A DNA stretch of 64,000 nucleotides from Flavobacteriales bacterium (GCA_016705545.1 JADIYA010000006.1:310001-374000); one strand, 5' to 3'; counted from the first letter of the stretch, positions 40,621 to 49,359 are shown. The notes: generated from the letters alone by a model not told the origin. Program-made: numbers and translations.

Positions 40621-41760
40621 ATGGAGCGGATCATTACTCCCACCAGCGGAAATGGGAAAGGCACAGGGGCCAACGATGTGGCCCAAGAGCTTGCTGCGGC
40701 GTTGCGGTCCCGAAGGCTTTCACTCCAGAATGTGCAGTCCGGCATCAATAAGGTCCTCTCGTTCGAGCCTCTCACCTCTGTGAAGGACCTCGTGATCGTT
40801 GGGGACAGCCCCGCTGCCGAGGAAATCTTTCAGTATTGTCAGGACCAAACGGTTCGAGGCTACCGATTCCGCGGCATTTTCACGGACGCCCCCATCTCCG
40901 GCATGCTCGCACAGCATCGCGTCGGTGATGTGGCTGCATTGAAGGCCTTCTCCGTGCAGAACCGAATTGACATAGTCTACTGCGCGTTGCCCGGTTCTCG
41001 GAAGCAGGAGATCACCGATCTGATGGAATTCTGCGAGCGCAATACCATCCGATTCCGCGTGATTCCCAGTGCGGAGAGCTTCATACCCGTCGTGAAGACG
41101 AGCGACCTCGAATTCATGGGCAACGTACCCGTGAGCAAGTTGCGGAAGGAGCCTATGGACCGCGCGTTGAACCGTGGACTGAAGCGTGCTTTTGACGTGG
41201 CCTTCTCGCTTGCCGTGGTGGTTCTCATTCTCACCTGGCTCATCCCCTTGCTGGCCGTCCTGGTGAAGCTCTCGAGCCGAGGACCGGTCTTCTTCAAGCA
41301 GATGCGCCTTGGCCGAGATAACAAGGAATTCGTCTGCTGGAAGTTCCGGAGCATGCGGATGAACAAGGAAGCCGATGTGAAGCAAGCCACCAAGGACGAC
41401 CCGCGTGTCACGGCGGTGGGGCGTTTCCTTCGAAAGAGCAACCTCGACGAGATGCCCCAGTTCTACAATGTGCTGCTGGGGCACATGAGCGTGGTAGGCC
41501 CGCGCCCCCACCCCATCCGGTTGAACGAGCAGTACCGTGACATCATCGACAAGTACATGGTGCGTCACTTCGTCCGGCCAGGCATCACGGGCTGGGCTCA
41601 GGTGAACGGATTGCGGGGAGAGACCCGTACCCCGGAACTCATGGAGCGCCGCGTGGAACTGGATGTCTGGTACATGGAGAATTGGTCCTTCTGGCTCGAC
41701 CTGCGGATCGTTCTGAAGACCGTGACCAACATGTTCGGCAAGGACAAGATGGCCTACTAG
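40621..41760 (+). CDS. Polyprenyl glycosylphosphotransferase without N-terminal helices
   Basis: 379 residues from the ATG at 40621. Residues ~55-155 form the Rossmann-like domain (VKDLVIVGDSPAAEEIFQYC) normally found after the N-terminal membrane domain. One hydrophobic hairpin follows (~190-215). The catalytic domain has KRAFDVAFSLAVVVLILTW, RGPVFFKQMRLGRDNKEF, KFRSMRM, KSNLDEMPQFYNVLLGHMSV and VGPRPHP. Such enzymes (WbaP/WcaJ type) load the first sugar-1-phosphate on undecaprenyl phosphate. The usual four or five N-terminal membrane helices (about 120 residues) are absent; the promoter position argues against a missed upstream start. Confidence 0.92.
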   Translation: MERIITPTSGNGKGTGANDVAQELAAALRSRRLSLQNVQSGINKVLSFEPLTSVKDLVIVGDSPAAEEIFQYCQDQTVRGYRFRGIFTDAPISGMLAQHRVGDVAALKAFSVQNRIDIVYCALPGSRKQEITDLMEFCERNTIRFRVIPSAESFIPVVKTSDLEFMGNVPVSKLRKEPMDRALNRGLKRAFDVAFSLAVVVLILTWLIPLLAVLVKLSSRGPVFFKQMRLGRDNKEFVCWKFRSMRMNKEADVKQATKDDPRVTAVGRFLRKSNLDEMPQFYNVLLGHMSVVGPRPHPIRLNEQYRDIIDKYMVRHFVRPGITGWAQVNGLRGETRTPELMERRVELDVWYMENWSFWLDLRIVLKTVTNMFGKDKMAY

Positions 41761-41780
41761 GGCCATCACCAACCGAATTC

Positions 41781-41805
41781 AGGGCCGGGCAACCGGCCCT
41801 TTTTC
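41781..41805 (+). terminator. Rho-independent terminator after the sugar-phosphotransferase gene
   Basis: Eight-bp stem AGGGCCGG/CCGGCCCT with a GCAA tetraloop, followed by TTTTT. Confidence 0.9.
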
Positions 41806-41837
41806 TAGAAGACTGCCTGCCGCGTGATATAGGCTTC

Positions 41838-41845
41838 TATATTTG
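41838..41845 (+). promoter_or_regulatory. -7 promoter element of rpsT
   Basis: TATATTTG matches TAnnTTTG exactly, 26 bases before the ATG at 41872. Unlike most genes here, rpsT has a purine-rich GGAGGGAG stretch at the Shine-Dalgarno position. Confidence 0.65.
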
Positions 41846-41871
41846 CCGCCCCTAATCGGAGGGAGAACGCA

Positions 41872-42126
41872 ATGGCCAATCACAAGTCCGCTTTGAAACG
41901 GGTCCGGCAAACCGAGACCCGCAACGACCGCAATCGTTACCAGCACAAGACCACCCGCAACGCCCTTCGCGACCTTCGCGCCACCAGCGATAAGGCTGCT
42001 GCCGAAAAGCTGCTGCCGGAGGTGACCTCGATGCTGGACAAGCTGGCCAAGCGCAATGTCATCCACAAGAACAAGGCGGCCAACCTCAAGTCTTCTGCGA
42101 AGAAGCACGTCTCAGCCCTGAAGTGA
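41872..42126 (+). CDS. rpsT: 30S ribosomal protein S20
   Basis: 84 residues, highly basic, with MANHKSALKRVRQTETRNDR at the start and a C-terminal KNKAANLKSSAKKHVSAL, both typical of S20. It binds 16S rRNA near the bottom of the small subunit. It has its own promoter and its own terminator, so it is monocistronic. Confidence 0.96.
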   Translation: MANHKSALKRVRQTETRNDRNRYQHKTTRNALRDLRATSDKAAAEKLLPEVTSMLDKLAKRNVIHKNKAANLKSSAKKHVSALK

Positions 42127-42144
42127 GCCGTTGAACCCTACTTT

Positions 42145-42175
42145 GGACAGGTCCTCGCGAAACGAGGGCCTGTTC
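42145..42175 (+). terminator. Hairpin terminator after rpsT
   Basis: About 13 bp of pairing: GGACAGGTCCTCG with CGAGGGCCTGTTC (two G-T pairs), loop CGAAA, followed by TCATTTC. It ends 14 bp before the radC start. Confidence 0.8.
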
Positions 42176-42189
42176 TCATTTCAGCACCT

Positions 42190-42894
42190 ATGGAAGAACG
42201 CGATGAGATTCGGATGCCCATCCGCGATTGGGCGGCCGACGATCGTCCGCGGGAAAAGCTGCTCCGTTTGGGTGCCCGTGCCCTATCCGATGCGGAACTG
42301 CTGGCCATCCTGATCCGCTCGGGCTCGCGGAACGAGAGCGCGCTTGACCTCGCGAAGCGCATCCTCGCCAAATCCGGGAACGACCTGCATCGCCTGGGCA
42401 CTCTTGATGCTAGTGCCCTGATGGAGCACAAAGGCATGGGCGAGGCCAAGGCGCTGGCCATCGCGGCGGCACTGGAACTGGGACGGCGCCGCCGAGCCAC
42501 CGATGCTGCGGAACGACCATCGGTGACCAACAGCGCGACGGCCTTCGAGCTCATTCGCGGCAAAGTGGCCGACCTGCCTCATGAAGAGTTCTGGCTCATC
42601 CTTCTCGATCGCGGCAACAGGCTCTTGGAACTGGCGCAGATTAGCAGTGGAGGACTGCACGGAACTGTGGCGGACCCCAAGCTCATCTTCAAGGCGGCGA
42701 TCGAGCGGCGTGCCTCCTGCCTGCTGCTCTGCCACAACCACCCCAGCGGCCAGCTGCGGCCGAGCGAAGAGGACATCCGGCTCACGAAGAAGCTCGTCGA
42801 GGGCGCCAGACTGCTCGACATCTCGGTACAGGACCACTTGATCGTGGGCGCTACCGGTTACTACAGCTTCGCGGACAACGGCATGCTCGCATGA
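42190..42894 (+). CDS. radC: RadC/JAB-domain (MPN+) protein
   Basis: A 234-residue protein. The N-terminal UPF0758 helical region with a HhH-like element (ARALSDAELLAILIRSGSRN, then HKGMGEAKALAIAAALELG) precedes the JAB metalloprotease-like domain. In that domain HGTVADPKLIFKAAI and LLLCHNHPSGQLRPSEEDI supply the HxHP...S...D zinc motif. The DNA-repair role suggested by the name is disputed; the family is metal-binding and often near mobile or stress genes. The stop overlaps the wecB start by 4 bp. Confidence 0.93.
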   Translation: MEERDEIRMPIRDWAADDRPREKLLRLGARALSDAELLAILIRSGSRNESALDLAKRILAKSGNDLHRLGTLDASALMEHKGMGEAKALAIAAALELGRRRRATDAAERPSVTNSATAFELIRGKVADLPHEEFWLILLDRGNRLLELAQISSGGLHGTVADPKLIFKAAIERRASCLLLCHNHPSGQLRPSEEDIRLTKKLVEGARLLDISVQDHLIVGATGYYSFADNGMLA

Positions 42895-44006
42895 AACGCT
42901 TGCTGAGCATCGTCGGCGCGCGCCCGCAATTCGTGAAGGTTGCTGCCGTGGACCGCGCATTGAATCGTCATGGCGGGACCATTCATGAAGTGCTGCACAC
43001 CGGGCAGCACTACGACGACGCCATGAGCCGGGTCTTCTTCCACGAATTGTCGATTCCTGCTGCGAAGACTCATCTCGGCATCGGTTCCGGTTCGCATGGC
43101 GCGCAGACCGCGCGCATGATCGAGGGCATAGAGCAGGCATTGATCGCACAGCGGCCCGACGCCGTGGTGCTTTACGGCGACACGAACAGCACGTTGGCCG
43201 GAGCCATCGCTGCCGCGAAGCTGGGAGTGCCCATCGCCCATGTTGAAGCGGGCCTCCGCTCGTTCAACAAGTCCATGCCCGAAGAGGTCAATCGCGTCCT
43301 ATGCGACCACTGTTCCGCTTGGCTCTTCTGCCCAACGGAGGCAGCCGTGTCGAATCTGCGGGCAGAGGGGATCATCGACCGTGCTGTTGCCCCCGCATCG
43401 TCCGATCACCCATGCGTCTCCCTCGTCGGCGATGTGATGCTGGACAGCAGCCTGCACTTCGCGGGCTTGGTTAAGGAACGTTCTCACCTGATCCGAGAAT
43501 CGGGCTTGAAGGAGAATGGGTTCTTCCTGGCCACGATCCACCGCGACTTCAATGCCGATAGCCCCGAGCGGCTGAACGCCCTTCTCAACGCTTTGACAGC
43601 ATGCGCCGAATCGCATGGCTTGCCCGTGGTGCTGCCGCTCCATCCGCGCACCCGGCAGCGCTTGGGCATTAACGGCGCGATGTCCATCGACCCCAAGCGC
43701 ATTCGACTGATTGAACCGGTTGGTTACTTGGACATGATCGCCTTGGAGATGAACGCCCGCTTGATCCTCACGGATAGCGGCGGTGTCCAGAAAGAAGCGT
43801 TCTTCCATGGCAAGCCTTGCGTGGTGCTGCGCCGCGAAACCGAATGGACCGAGCTGATCGACCACGGGCAAGCCACGCTCGCGGATGCGGACCATGAACG
43901 GATCCTGGAAGCGGTGGGCCATTTCATGCGGAACGGGGCACCAACCTGTCCTCCGCTCTATGGCGATGGGCATGCGGCCGACCGCATCGCCGCGCTGCTC
44001 ACCTGA
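42891..44006 (+). CDS. wecB: UDP-N-acetylglucosamine 2-epimerase (non-hydrolysing)
   Basis: A 371-residue enzyme converting UDP-GlcNAc to UDP-ManNAc for surface polysaccharide synthesis. Motifs: GARPQFVKVAAVDRAL at the N-terminus, TGQHYDDAMSRVFF, LYGDTNSTLAGAIAA, HVEAGLRSFNKSMPEEVNR and TDSGGVQKEAFFHGKPCV with the catalytic-site residues of the two-domain GT-B-like fold. It overlaps radC by 4 bp (ATGA). The next two genes (deacetylase-like and FemAB-like) are a recurrent companion set in Bacteroidota (recollection). Confidence 0.95.
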   Translation: MKRLLSIVGARPQFVKVAAVDRALNRHGGTIHEVLHTGQHYDDAMSRVFFHELSIPAAKTHLGIGSGSHGAQTARMIEGIEQALIAQRPDAVVLYGDTNSTLAGAIAAAKLGVPIAHVEAGLRSFNKSMPEEVNRVLCDHCSAWLFCPTEAAVSNLRAEGIIDRAVAPASSDHPCVSLVGDVMLDSSLHFAGLVKERSHLIRESGLKENGFFLATIHRDFNADSPERLNALLNALTACAESHGLPVVLPLHPRTRQRLGINGAMSIDPKRIRLIEPVGYLDMIALEMNARLILTDSGGVQKEAFFHGKPCVVLRRETEWTELIDHGQATLADADHERILEAVGHFMRNGAPTCPPLYGDGHAADRIAALLT

Positions 44007-44028
44007 TCGGCAGGCACGCAGCCGCTCC

Positions 44029-44036
44029 TACCTTGC
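44029..44036 (+). promoter_or_regulatory. -7 promoter-like element before the deacetylase-like gene
   Basis: TACCTTGC, 15 bases before the GTG start at 44052, in the 45-bp gap after wecB. Confidence 0.4.
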
Positions 44037-44051
44037 CCGCATTCCCCGGCC

Positions 44052-45359
44052 GTGCAAGAAGTCGACATCTGGATCGAATCGCCCAGCACCCGTGCGCGCT
44101 ATGCCGTAGAGCAGGTGATTGCCCGCCTACTCGGAATCACCATCCGTTGGGTTCCGAATCCTGCTGATCTGCACCCCGAGGTGCAGCCATGCCTGGCCTA
44201 CTCGGAAAATCCTGTGCGCGGAGCGTTCAACCTGCGGCCGAGCGGAGCATTGATCGATGGCATCAAGGCTTTAACTAATCCATCCATATCTCAATTGGGT
44301 GATTTGCCGATCCTCTTCCCCGTGGATGGCGCGGACCTGCCTTTCGATCCGTTCGCTGCCGCTTTCTTCCATCTGGCCCGTGTGGAAGAATGGCATGCAC
44401 TGCCGCACGATGAGCATGGCCGCCCGCTCACTGGCGCCCTGCATGCGGCGAAGCACGGGTATCTGCACCGCCCGGTGGTTGATGAGTGGGCGATCCAATT
44501 GGCCGAGCGTTGGCGCGCCTTCGATCCGCGTGTTCCGGAACCCCAGCGCTCCTACAGGCAAGAGGCCACCATCGACCTGGACAATGGATTCAAGTACCTG
44601 GGCCGCGAACCGTGGCGGTCAGCAGGTGCCTGGTTGCGCGATTTGTCTCATGGATGCTGGCATGACGCCGCAGAGCGGATCGCGGTGCTTCGCGGCACGA
44701 AGCCTGACCCCTTCGTGCTCGATGCTGAGTTGTTGCATGCCATCGAGGCAAGCTCAACACGACTCATCGCGTTCGTATTGGCCGCTGATCGGGGACCGCT
44801 CGACCATGCTGTTCCCGTGGAGCATCCTCGCTACGCCGCGTACTTGCAATCGCTCGCCGCGCGCATCGAGATCGGCTTGCATCCCTCCTACCGCAGCAGC
44901 TTGTCCGAAGGCCTCACCGCGCATGAGCAGGCCCGCCTCTCCACCGCTGTCGGCAAGCCCATCCGATCCTCTCGTCAGCACTTCCTCCGTTTCACCACGC
45001 CGGGCACATTCCGAACCGCCATCGCGCTAGGCTTCCAGGAGGAGCACAGCATGGGCTGCCACGACCGCCTCGGCTTCCGCGCCGGCACTTGCACGCCATA
45101 CCCGTGGTACGATCTTGAGCACGAGCAGTCCACGGAGCTCATGATCCATCCATTCGCCGTGATGGACAACACGCTGAGCGAGAAGCTGCGCTTATCGCCC
45201 GACGAGGCCGTGCGCGAAGCCAGTCTCATCATCGAAACCGTGAAGCGCGTGCGCGGGACCTTCACCGGCCTGTGGCATGAGAGCTTCCTGGCCCCCACCG
45301 GTGAACGGGCCATATGGCGCGATGCCATCTTGCGCATCATCCGTAACGCTGCGCCATGA
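44052..45359 (+). CDS. Polysaccharide deacetylase-like protein (DUF7033 type)
   Basis: 435 residues with a GTG start. The N-terminal ~110 residues (IWIESPSTRARYAVEQVIAR) match the DUF7033 layout; the NodB-like deacetylase barrel follows. Visible barrel elements are the first metal-binding motif region EATIDLDNGFKYLGRE (~173-188), IEIGLHPSYRSSLSEG (~279-294) with a His, and TPGTFRTAIALGFQEEHSMG. The canonical TFDD motif is replaced by TIDLDN, so the metal site may differ. It is predicted to act on a surface glycan. The stop overlaps the FemAB-like start (ATGA). Confidence 0.82.
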   Translation: MQEVDIWIESPSTRARYAVEQVIARLLGITIRWVPNPADLHPEVQPCLAYSENPVRGAFNLRPSGALIDGIKALTNPSISQLGDLPILFPVDGADLPFDPFAAAFFHLARVEEWHALPHDEHGRPLTGALHAAKHGYLHRPVVDEWAIQLAERWRAFDPRVPEPQRSYRQEATIDLDNGFKYLGREPWRSAGAWLRDLSHGCWHDAAERIAVLRGTKPDPFVLDAELLHAIEASSTRLIAFVLAADRGPLDHAVPVEHPRYAAYLQSLAARIEIGLHPSYRSSLSEGLTAHEQARLSTAVGKPIRSSRQHFLRFTTPGTFRTAIALGFQEEHSMGCHDRLGFRAGTCTPYPWYDLEHEQSTELMIHPFAVMDNTLSEKLRLSPDEAVREASLIIETVKRVRGTFTGLWHESFLAPTGERAIWRDAILRIIRNAAP

Positions 45360-46258
45360 TCAAGCACCTGCGGCACAACGAGATTGACAAGGGCGCTTGG
45401 GATGCGAGGCTGATGCGCAGCGCCAATCGGCTCTGGTACGCGCAGAGCTGGGTGCTTGACCTGGCCTGTCCGGATTGGGAAGCGCTCGTCGATGAAGAAG
45501 CCGACGCCATGATGCCGCTCACCGTGCGCAGCAAATGGGGCCTTCCCTACCTCTACCAGCCTTTGGGCATCCAGCAACTCGGTGTGTTCGCGGCGCATCC
45601 GGGACGCGTCTCACCAGAGGCCTTCATTGCCGCACTTCCGAAGCGGATCCGGTACATGGACATCCTGGTGAATGGATCCATGCTTCACTCTGGCATTGCG
45701 ACCACTGAAGCTGTACCCCAGCAGAATCAGGAGCTAGTGGCCACTGATGCATTGGATACCCTTCGCTCGCATTACAGCAAGGGCCACCGGAGGAATCTGA
45801 AGGATGCTGCCGACTTGCACGAGATCGCGCTGCCAGTGAGTGCATTTGAAACGCTCTTCCGCCGCACCACGGGTGAGCGCTTCGGGCCTTCATCCGTGAA
45901 GGGGCTTGAGGTATTCTTGAGCGTGGTGAGCGAGGGCATCGCACGCGGCCAATGCGAGGTGAGGGCGCTTGCCAAGGACCAGGAGCCGATGGCCGCAGCC
46001 TGCTTCGCCACGTGGCAGGGACGCAGCATCATGCTGAAATCGGCCAATTCCGAATCAGGTCATTCGGCGAAGGCCATGTTCGTGCTGATCGATGCGTGGA
46101 TCGCCCGCCATGCCGGCACCGGGATGCTGCTCGACTTCGCCGGATCGAACACGCCGAGCGTGGCGCGCTTCAACGCGGGGTTCGGTGCAGGGCCCAGGAC
46201 CTATTTTCGCCTGCGGCGGAACCGACTTCCGCTCCCGCTCCGGTGGCTAAAGCAATGA
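45356..46258 (+). CDS. FemAB-like GNAT-fold acyltransferase
   Basis: A 300-residue protein with two tandem GNAT-like halves. Motifs recalling FemAB/GNAT proteins: NRLWYAQSWVLDLACPDWEA near the N-terminus, HYSKGHRRNLKDAADLHEIA, and AMFVLIDAWIARHAGTGMLL with DFAGSNTPSVARFNAGFGAG near the C-terminus. Such proteins transfer aminoacyl or acyl groups to cell-wall or capsule precursors. Being coupled (4-bp overlap) to the deacetylase-like gene and close to wecB, it probably decorates the same glycan. The acyl donor is unknown. Confidence 0.8.
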   Translation: MIKHLRHNEIDKGAWDARLMRSANRLWYAQSWVLDLACPDWEALVDEEADAMMPLTVRSKWGLPYLYQPLGIQQLGVFAAHPGRVSPEAFIAALPKRIRYMDILVNGSMLHSGIATTEAVPQQNQELVATDALDTLRSHYSKGHRRNLKDAADLHEIALPVSAFETLFRRTTGERFGPSSVKGLEVFLSVVSEGIARGQCEVRALAKDQEPMAAACFATWQGRSIMLKSANSESGHSAKAMFVLIDAWIARHAGTGMLLDFAGSNTPSVARFNAGFGAGPRTYFRLRRNRLPLPLRWLKQ

Positions 46259-46262
46259 ACGC

Positions 46263-46913
46263 ATGGTGATGGAACTCGTGAATCAGCGCAGTGTGGCCGG
46301 GCAGTTCATCGCCGAATTGCGCGACGCCCAAGTGCAGCAGGACCCCATGAGGTTCCGCCGCAATCTCGAGCGCGTGGGTGAAGTGCTCGCGCTGGAGCTC
46401 AGTCGCACCTTGGAGTACGAAGAGCACGAGGTGACCACGCCCTTGGGCATTGCGCGCGCGCATCTGCTGAAGGAGCAACCCGTACTGGCCACGATCCTGC
46501 GTGCAGGACTGCCCATGCACCAGGGCATGCTCAACTACTTCGATCGCGCAGACAATGCCTTCATCAGCGCCTACCGGAAGCACCGCAAGGGCGAAGAGGG
46601 CTTCGACATCGAAGTGGAATACATGAGCAGTCCGCGCCTCGACGACCGCGTGCTGGTGCTCTGCGACCCGATGCTCGCCACGGGGCAGAGCATGGTGCTG
46701 GTGTACCGAGCCCTGCTCCGCTTGGGCATCCCCAAGCAACTGCATGTGGTGAGCGCCATTGCCAGCGCCGAAGGGCTGGAGTACGCCAAGCTTCACCTGC
46801 CCGCGGGCACGCGATTCTGGATCGGTGCCATCGACGAGGAGATGACCGCGCAGGCCTACATCGTGCCCGGCCTTGGCGATGCAGGCGACCTGGCGTACGG
46901 GCGTAAGGCCTGA
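46263..46913 (+). CDS. upp: Uracil phosphoribosyltransferase
   Basis: A 216-residue enzyme making UMP from uracil and PRPP. The PRPP-binding motif is DDRVLVLCDPMLATGQSMV (~127-145), and the uracil-binding region is SAEGLEYAKLHLPAGTRFWI, with GLGDAGDLAYGRK at the C-terminus. ATILRAGLPMHQGMLNYFD supplies the flexible loop region. The start at 46263 has no visible Shine-Dalgarno. It lies 4 bp after the FemAB-like gene and may be co-transcribed. Confidence 0.95.
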   Translation: MVMELVNQRSVAGQFIAELRDAQVQQDPMRFRRNLERVGEVLALELSRTLEYEEHEVTTPLGIARAHLLKEQPVLATILRAGLPMHQGMLNYFDRADNAFISAYRKHRKGEEGFDIEVEYMSSPRLDDRVLVLCDPMLATGQSMVLVYRALLRLGIPKQLHVVSAIASAEGLEYAKLHLPAGTRFWIGAIDEEMTAQAYIVPGLGDAGDLAYGRKA

Positions 46914-46916
46914 GCC

Positions 46917-47369
46917 ATGGATACCGCGGGCATCTTGGCGGTACTCGGCACCAGCGTCGTGAAGTTCGTGCTCGCCGCAGCGGTGTCATACGGCTTCAAC
47001 CACACGTTCTGGGAAACCGTGCTGCTGCTCTCCATAGGCGGAGCCTTGGGCACGACCGCCTTCTACCGCGCCGGGGTGGGCGTGCTGAAGTGGCTGCATG
47101 CCCGAGCGATCAGGAACCGGGACCGGCGCATCGCCAAAGGCCTCGCCCCGAAGCGCGTATTCACGCGCTCCAATCGTTTCATCGTTCGCGTGAAACGGAG
47201 CTATGGGCTGTTCGGCCTCGCGATCATGCCTCCGCTCCTTTCGGTGCCCATCACCGCCTTGATCGCCGCGAAGTACTTCCATCACGACCGCCGCACCCTT
47301 CCCGTGCTGCTCACCGCCATCGCCGGCTGGTCGCTGGTGCTGAGCGTGGCCTGGGGATTCCTCCGATGA
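46917..47369 (+). CDS. Small polytopic membrane protein, unknown function
   Basis: A 150-residue protein with about four hydrophobic segments: residues ~8-25, ~30-52 (VLLLSIGGALGTTAFYRAG), ~98-117 (LFGLAIMPPLLSVPITALIA) and ~127-148. A basic loop (RNRDRRIAKGLAPKR) lies between the second and third, presumably cytoplasmic. No family is recognised. It overlaps the start of the HAD gene (ATGA), so it is co-translated with a nucleotidase and follows upp by 3 bp. Confidence 0.7.
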   Translation: MDTAGILAVLGTSVVKFVLAAAVSYGFNHTFWETVLLLSIGGALGTTAFYRAGVGVLKWLHARAIRNRDRRIAKGLAPKRVFTRSNRFIVRVKRSYGLFGLAIMPPLLSVPITALIAAKYFHHDRRTLPVLLTAIAGWSLVLSVAWGFLR

Positions 47370-48061
47370 AGCGTTACCGGCATCTCTTCTTCGACCTCGA
47401 CCATACGCTGTGGGACTTCCGCACCAACTCGCGCGAGACCTTGCGCGAACTGGTTGCGGCGCACGGCCTGGTCGCACAGGGCATACCGGATGCTGAGGCC
47501 TTCATCGGCGTTTACGAGGAGATCAACCACAGGCTCTGGGCGGAGCATGGCGCAGGCCGCATGCCGAAGGAGGTGATGCGCGTGCTTCGCTTCCGCTCGG
47601 CCTTGCAGCACTTCGGGGTGGTGGATGGCCGCCTGCCCGGCAGGCTCTCAGAAGAATACCTGGCCCGTTGCCCGCTGAAACCGGCCCTGATGCCCGGCAC
47701 GATGGAGTTGCTCGATGCCGTGGCCGGCACGTATCGCCTCCACATCATCACCAATGGCTTCGAGGAGGTGCAGCATGTGAAGCTCGCGCACAGCGGCATC
47801 GCTGACCGCTTCGATATCGTGCTCACCAGTGAGCGGGCAGGCGCTGCCAAACCCGATGCGGCCATCTTCACCGAAGCCCTCAAGCGTTCCGGCGCGAAAG
47901 CAACGGAGAGCCTCATGATCGGCGACAATGCGGATACCGATATGCTGGGTGCGCGCTTAGCGGGTTGGGACCAAGCGCATTACCATGCGGAGACCGATCC
48001 AGACCTGCAGGCTACGCACAGGATCGCCCATCACGATGAGCTACGACGGCTGCTGGCCTGA
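47366..48061 (+). CDS. YjjG-family HAD noncanonical nucleotidase
   Basis: 231 residues from the ATG at 47366 (MKRYRHLFFDLDHTLWDF); the longer frame upstream is antisense-like and rejected. HAD motifs: I FFDLDHTLWDF with catalytic DxD, II ITNGFEEVQ, III the Lys in GAAKPDAAIF, IV MIGDNADTDMLGA. YjjG-type enzymes dephosphorylate nonstandard nucleotides such as oxidised pyrimidines. Its 3' end overlaps the convergent small protein gene by 21 bp. The neighbourhood (upp) is consistent with nucleotide cleanup. Confidence 0.9.
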   Translation: MKRYRHLFFDLDHTLWDFRTNSRETLRELVAAHGLVAQGIPDAEAFIGVYEEINHRLWAEHGAGRMPKEVMRVLRFRSALQHFGVVDGRLPGRLSEEYLARCPLKPALMPGTMELLDAVAGTYRLHIITNGFEEVQHVKLAHSGIADRFDIVLTSERAGAAKPDAAIFTEALKRSGAKATESLMIGDNADTDMLGARLAGWDQAHYHAETDPDLQATHRIAHHDELRRLLA

Positions 48062-48571
48062 CTTCCGCTCCTCGTCCGAGACGAAGGTGTACTCCATATC
48101 GAAGTCGGCGCCGGTGATGTGGCTGTGCCGGAAGAAGTGGACCCGGTCGCTCGCGGTGACCTTGCCGCGGTAGCTGATCTCGCCGCGCAGCGGCTTGGTC
48201 ACGAAGAAGATGCTGTCGCCCTTCACCGTGGCCATCACGTTATGCAAGCCGATGGATGGATCGCCCTTGGTCTCCCTGATCAGGAAATCGGGCAGGGTGG
48301 CTTCCACATCCTTTGTGCCGTTCACCAGAACTACGCGGCCTTCGGGGAAGAAGCGCAACAGATAGCGCAGGCTACCGCGCTCGCAGCGGTAATGGCCATC
48401 ATAACGCACGCCCAAGCCATCGAAGGGCCCCGGGCCGGTCACTTGATCCTGCGCTCCGCCTGCGGCCGGAGCCGATGGCGCATGCATTCGCTGCATGATC
48501 ATCCGGGCAGCCACGAATACGGCGAGGGCCGCCACGATGATGATCAGCAAGGTCTTGACGGACCTGTTCAT
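48041..48571 (-). CDS. Membrane-anchored protein of unknown function
   Basis: 176 residues from the ATG at 48571 (a TTG two codons earlier overlaps the psd stop and is less likely). One N-terminal membrane helix (~6-26, VKTLLIIIVAALAVFVAARM) is followed by a soluble domain with beta-rich segments (HYRCERGSLRYLLRFFPEGR, ATVKGDSIFFVTKPLRGEIS). No family is recognised. It follows psd by 2 bp on the minus strand, so it is probably co-transcribed with phospholipid synthesis. Confidence 0.7.
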   Translation of the reverse strand: MNRSVKTLLIIIVAALAVFVAARMIMQRMHAPSAPAAGGAQDQVTGPGPFDGLGVRYDGHYRCERGSLRYLLRFFPEGRVVLVNGTKDVEATLPDFLIRETKGDPSIGLHNVMATVKGDSIFFVTKPLRGEISYRGKVTASDRVHFFRHSHITGADFDMEYTFVSDEERKSGQQPS

Positions 48572-48573
48572 GT

Positions 48574-49236
48574 TCAACCGGGGAATTGGGCGATGACCGA
48601 GACCGAGCCTTGCACGCGGTCGCCGAGATTCACGGTAACGCGCGCATCGAGCGGCAGCAGCACATCGACGCGTGATCCGAACTTGATGAAACCGAACTCC
48701 TGGCCTTGCTGCGCGGGCACGCTGGGCTTGCTGTAGGTGCAGATGCGCCGCGCCAATGCGCCCGCGATCTGCCGGAACAGCACCTCGCCGTGCTTCGGAT
48801 GCTTCGTGACCACGGTGCTCCGTTCGTTCTCCGTGCTGCTCTTCGGGTGCCAGGCCACCAGGTACTTGCCCGGATGGTAGCGCGCATAGCTGGTGGTGCC
48901 GCTCAACGGGTAATAGTTCACATGCACGTTCAGCGGACTCATGAAGATGCTCACCTGCACGCGCTTATCGTTGAAGTACTCGGCCTCATGGACCTCCTCG
49001 ATCGCCACCACCTTGCCATCGGCGGGTGAGAGCACATGCGCATCGTTCGAGGGCACCGTGCGGCTCGGCACGCGGAAGAACCAGATCACGATGGCCCATA
49101 CCGCGACGAGCGCTGCACCGATCACGAAAGCGATCGGCTGCGGCAGCACCGGCCATTGCATCAGCGCGAACAGGCCGAAGCAGGACACTGTGGTGACGAG
49201 CAGCAAGGTGGGAGTGCCTTCGCGGTGCAGGTGCAT
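48574..49236 (-). CDS. psd: Phosphatidylserine decarboxylase proenzyme
   Basis: A 220-residue small-type PSD. It has N-terminal hydrophobic segments (~10-52), then VLSPADGKVVAIEEVHEAEY, SIFMSPLNVHVNYYPLSGTT, LVAWHPKSSTENERSTVV and the self-cleaving motif region FIKFGSRVDVLLP, where the Gly-Ser pair generates the pyruvoyl group. It converts phosphatidylserine to phosphatidylethanolamine. It sits just beyond a plus-strand glycosyltransferase that separates it from cdsA, the enzyme making its precursor's CDP-diacylglycerol. Confidence 0.94.
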   Translation of the reverse strand: MHLHREGTPTLLLVTTVSCFGLFALMQWPVLPQPIAFVIGAALVAVWAIVIWFFRVPSRTVPSNDAHVLSPADGKVVAIEEVHEAEYFNDKRVQVSIFMSPLNVHVNYYPLSGTTSYARYHPGKYLVAWHPKSSTENERSTVVTKHPKHGEVLFRQIAGALARRICTYSKPSVPAQQGQEFGFIKFGSRVDVLLPLDARVTVNLGDRVQGSVSVIAQFPG

Positions 49237-49359
49237 GGAAGCGCGGCGAATATAGCCGCGCTCCTTCGGCCACGCGGGGAATCAGGATCGCGTGCACTAT
49301 CAACGATCGGGCATGGACCACAGCGCGCGACATGGTCGCAGCGCAGCAGCGTTCGATCC

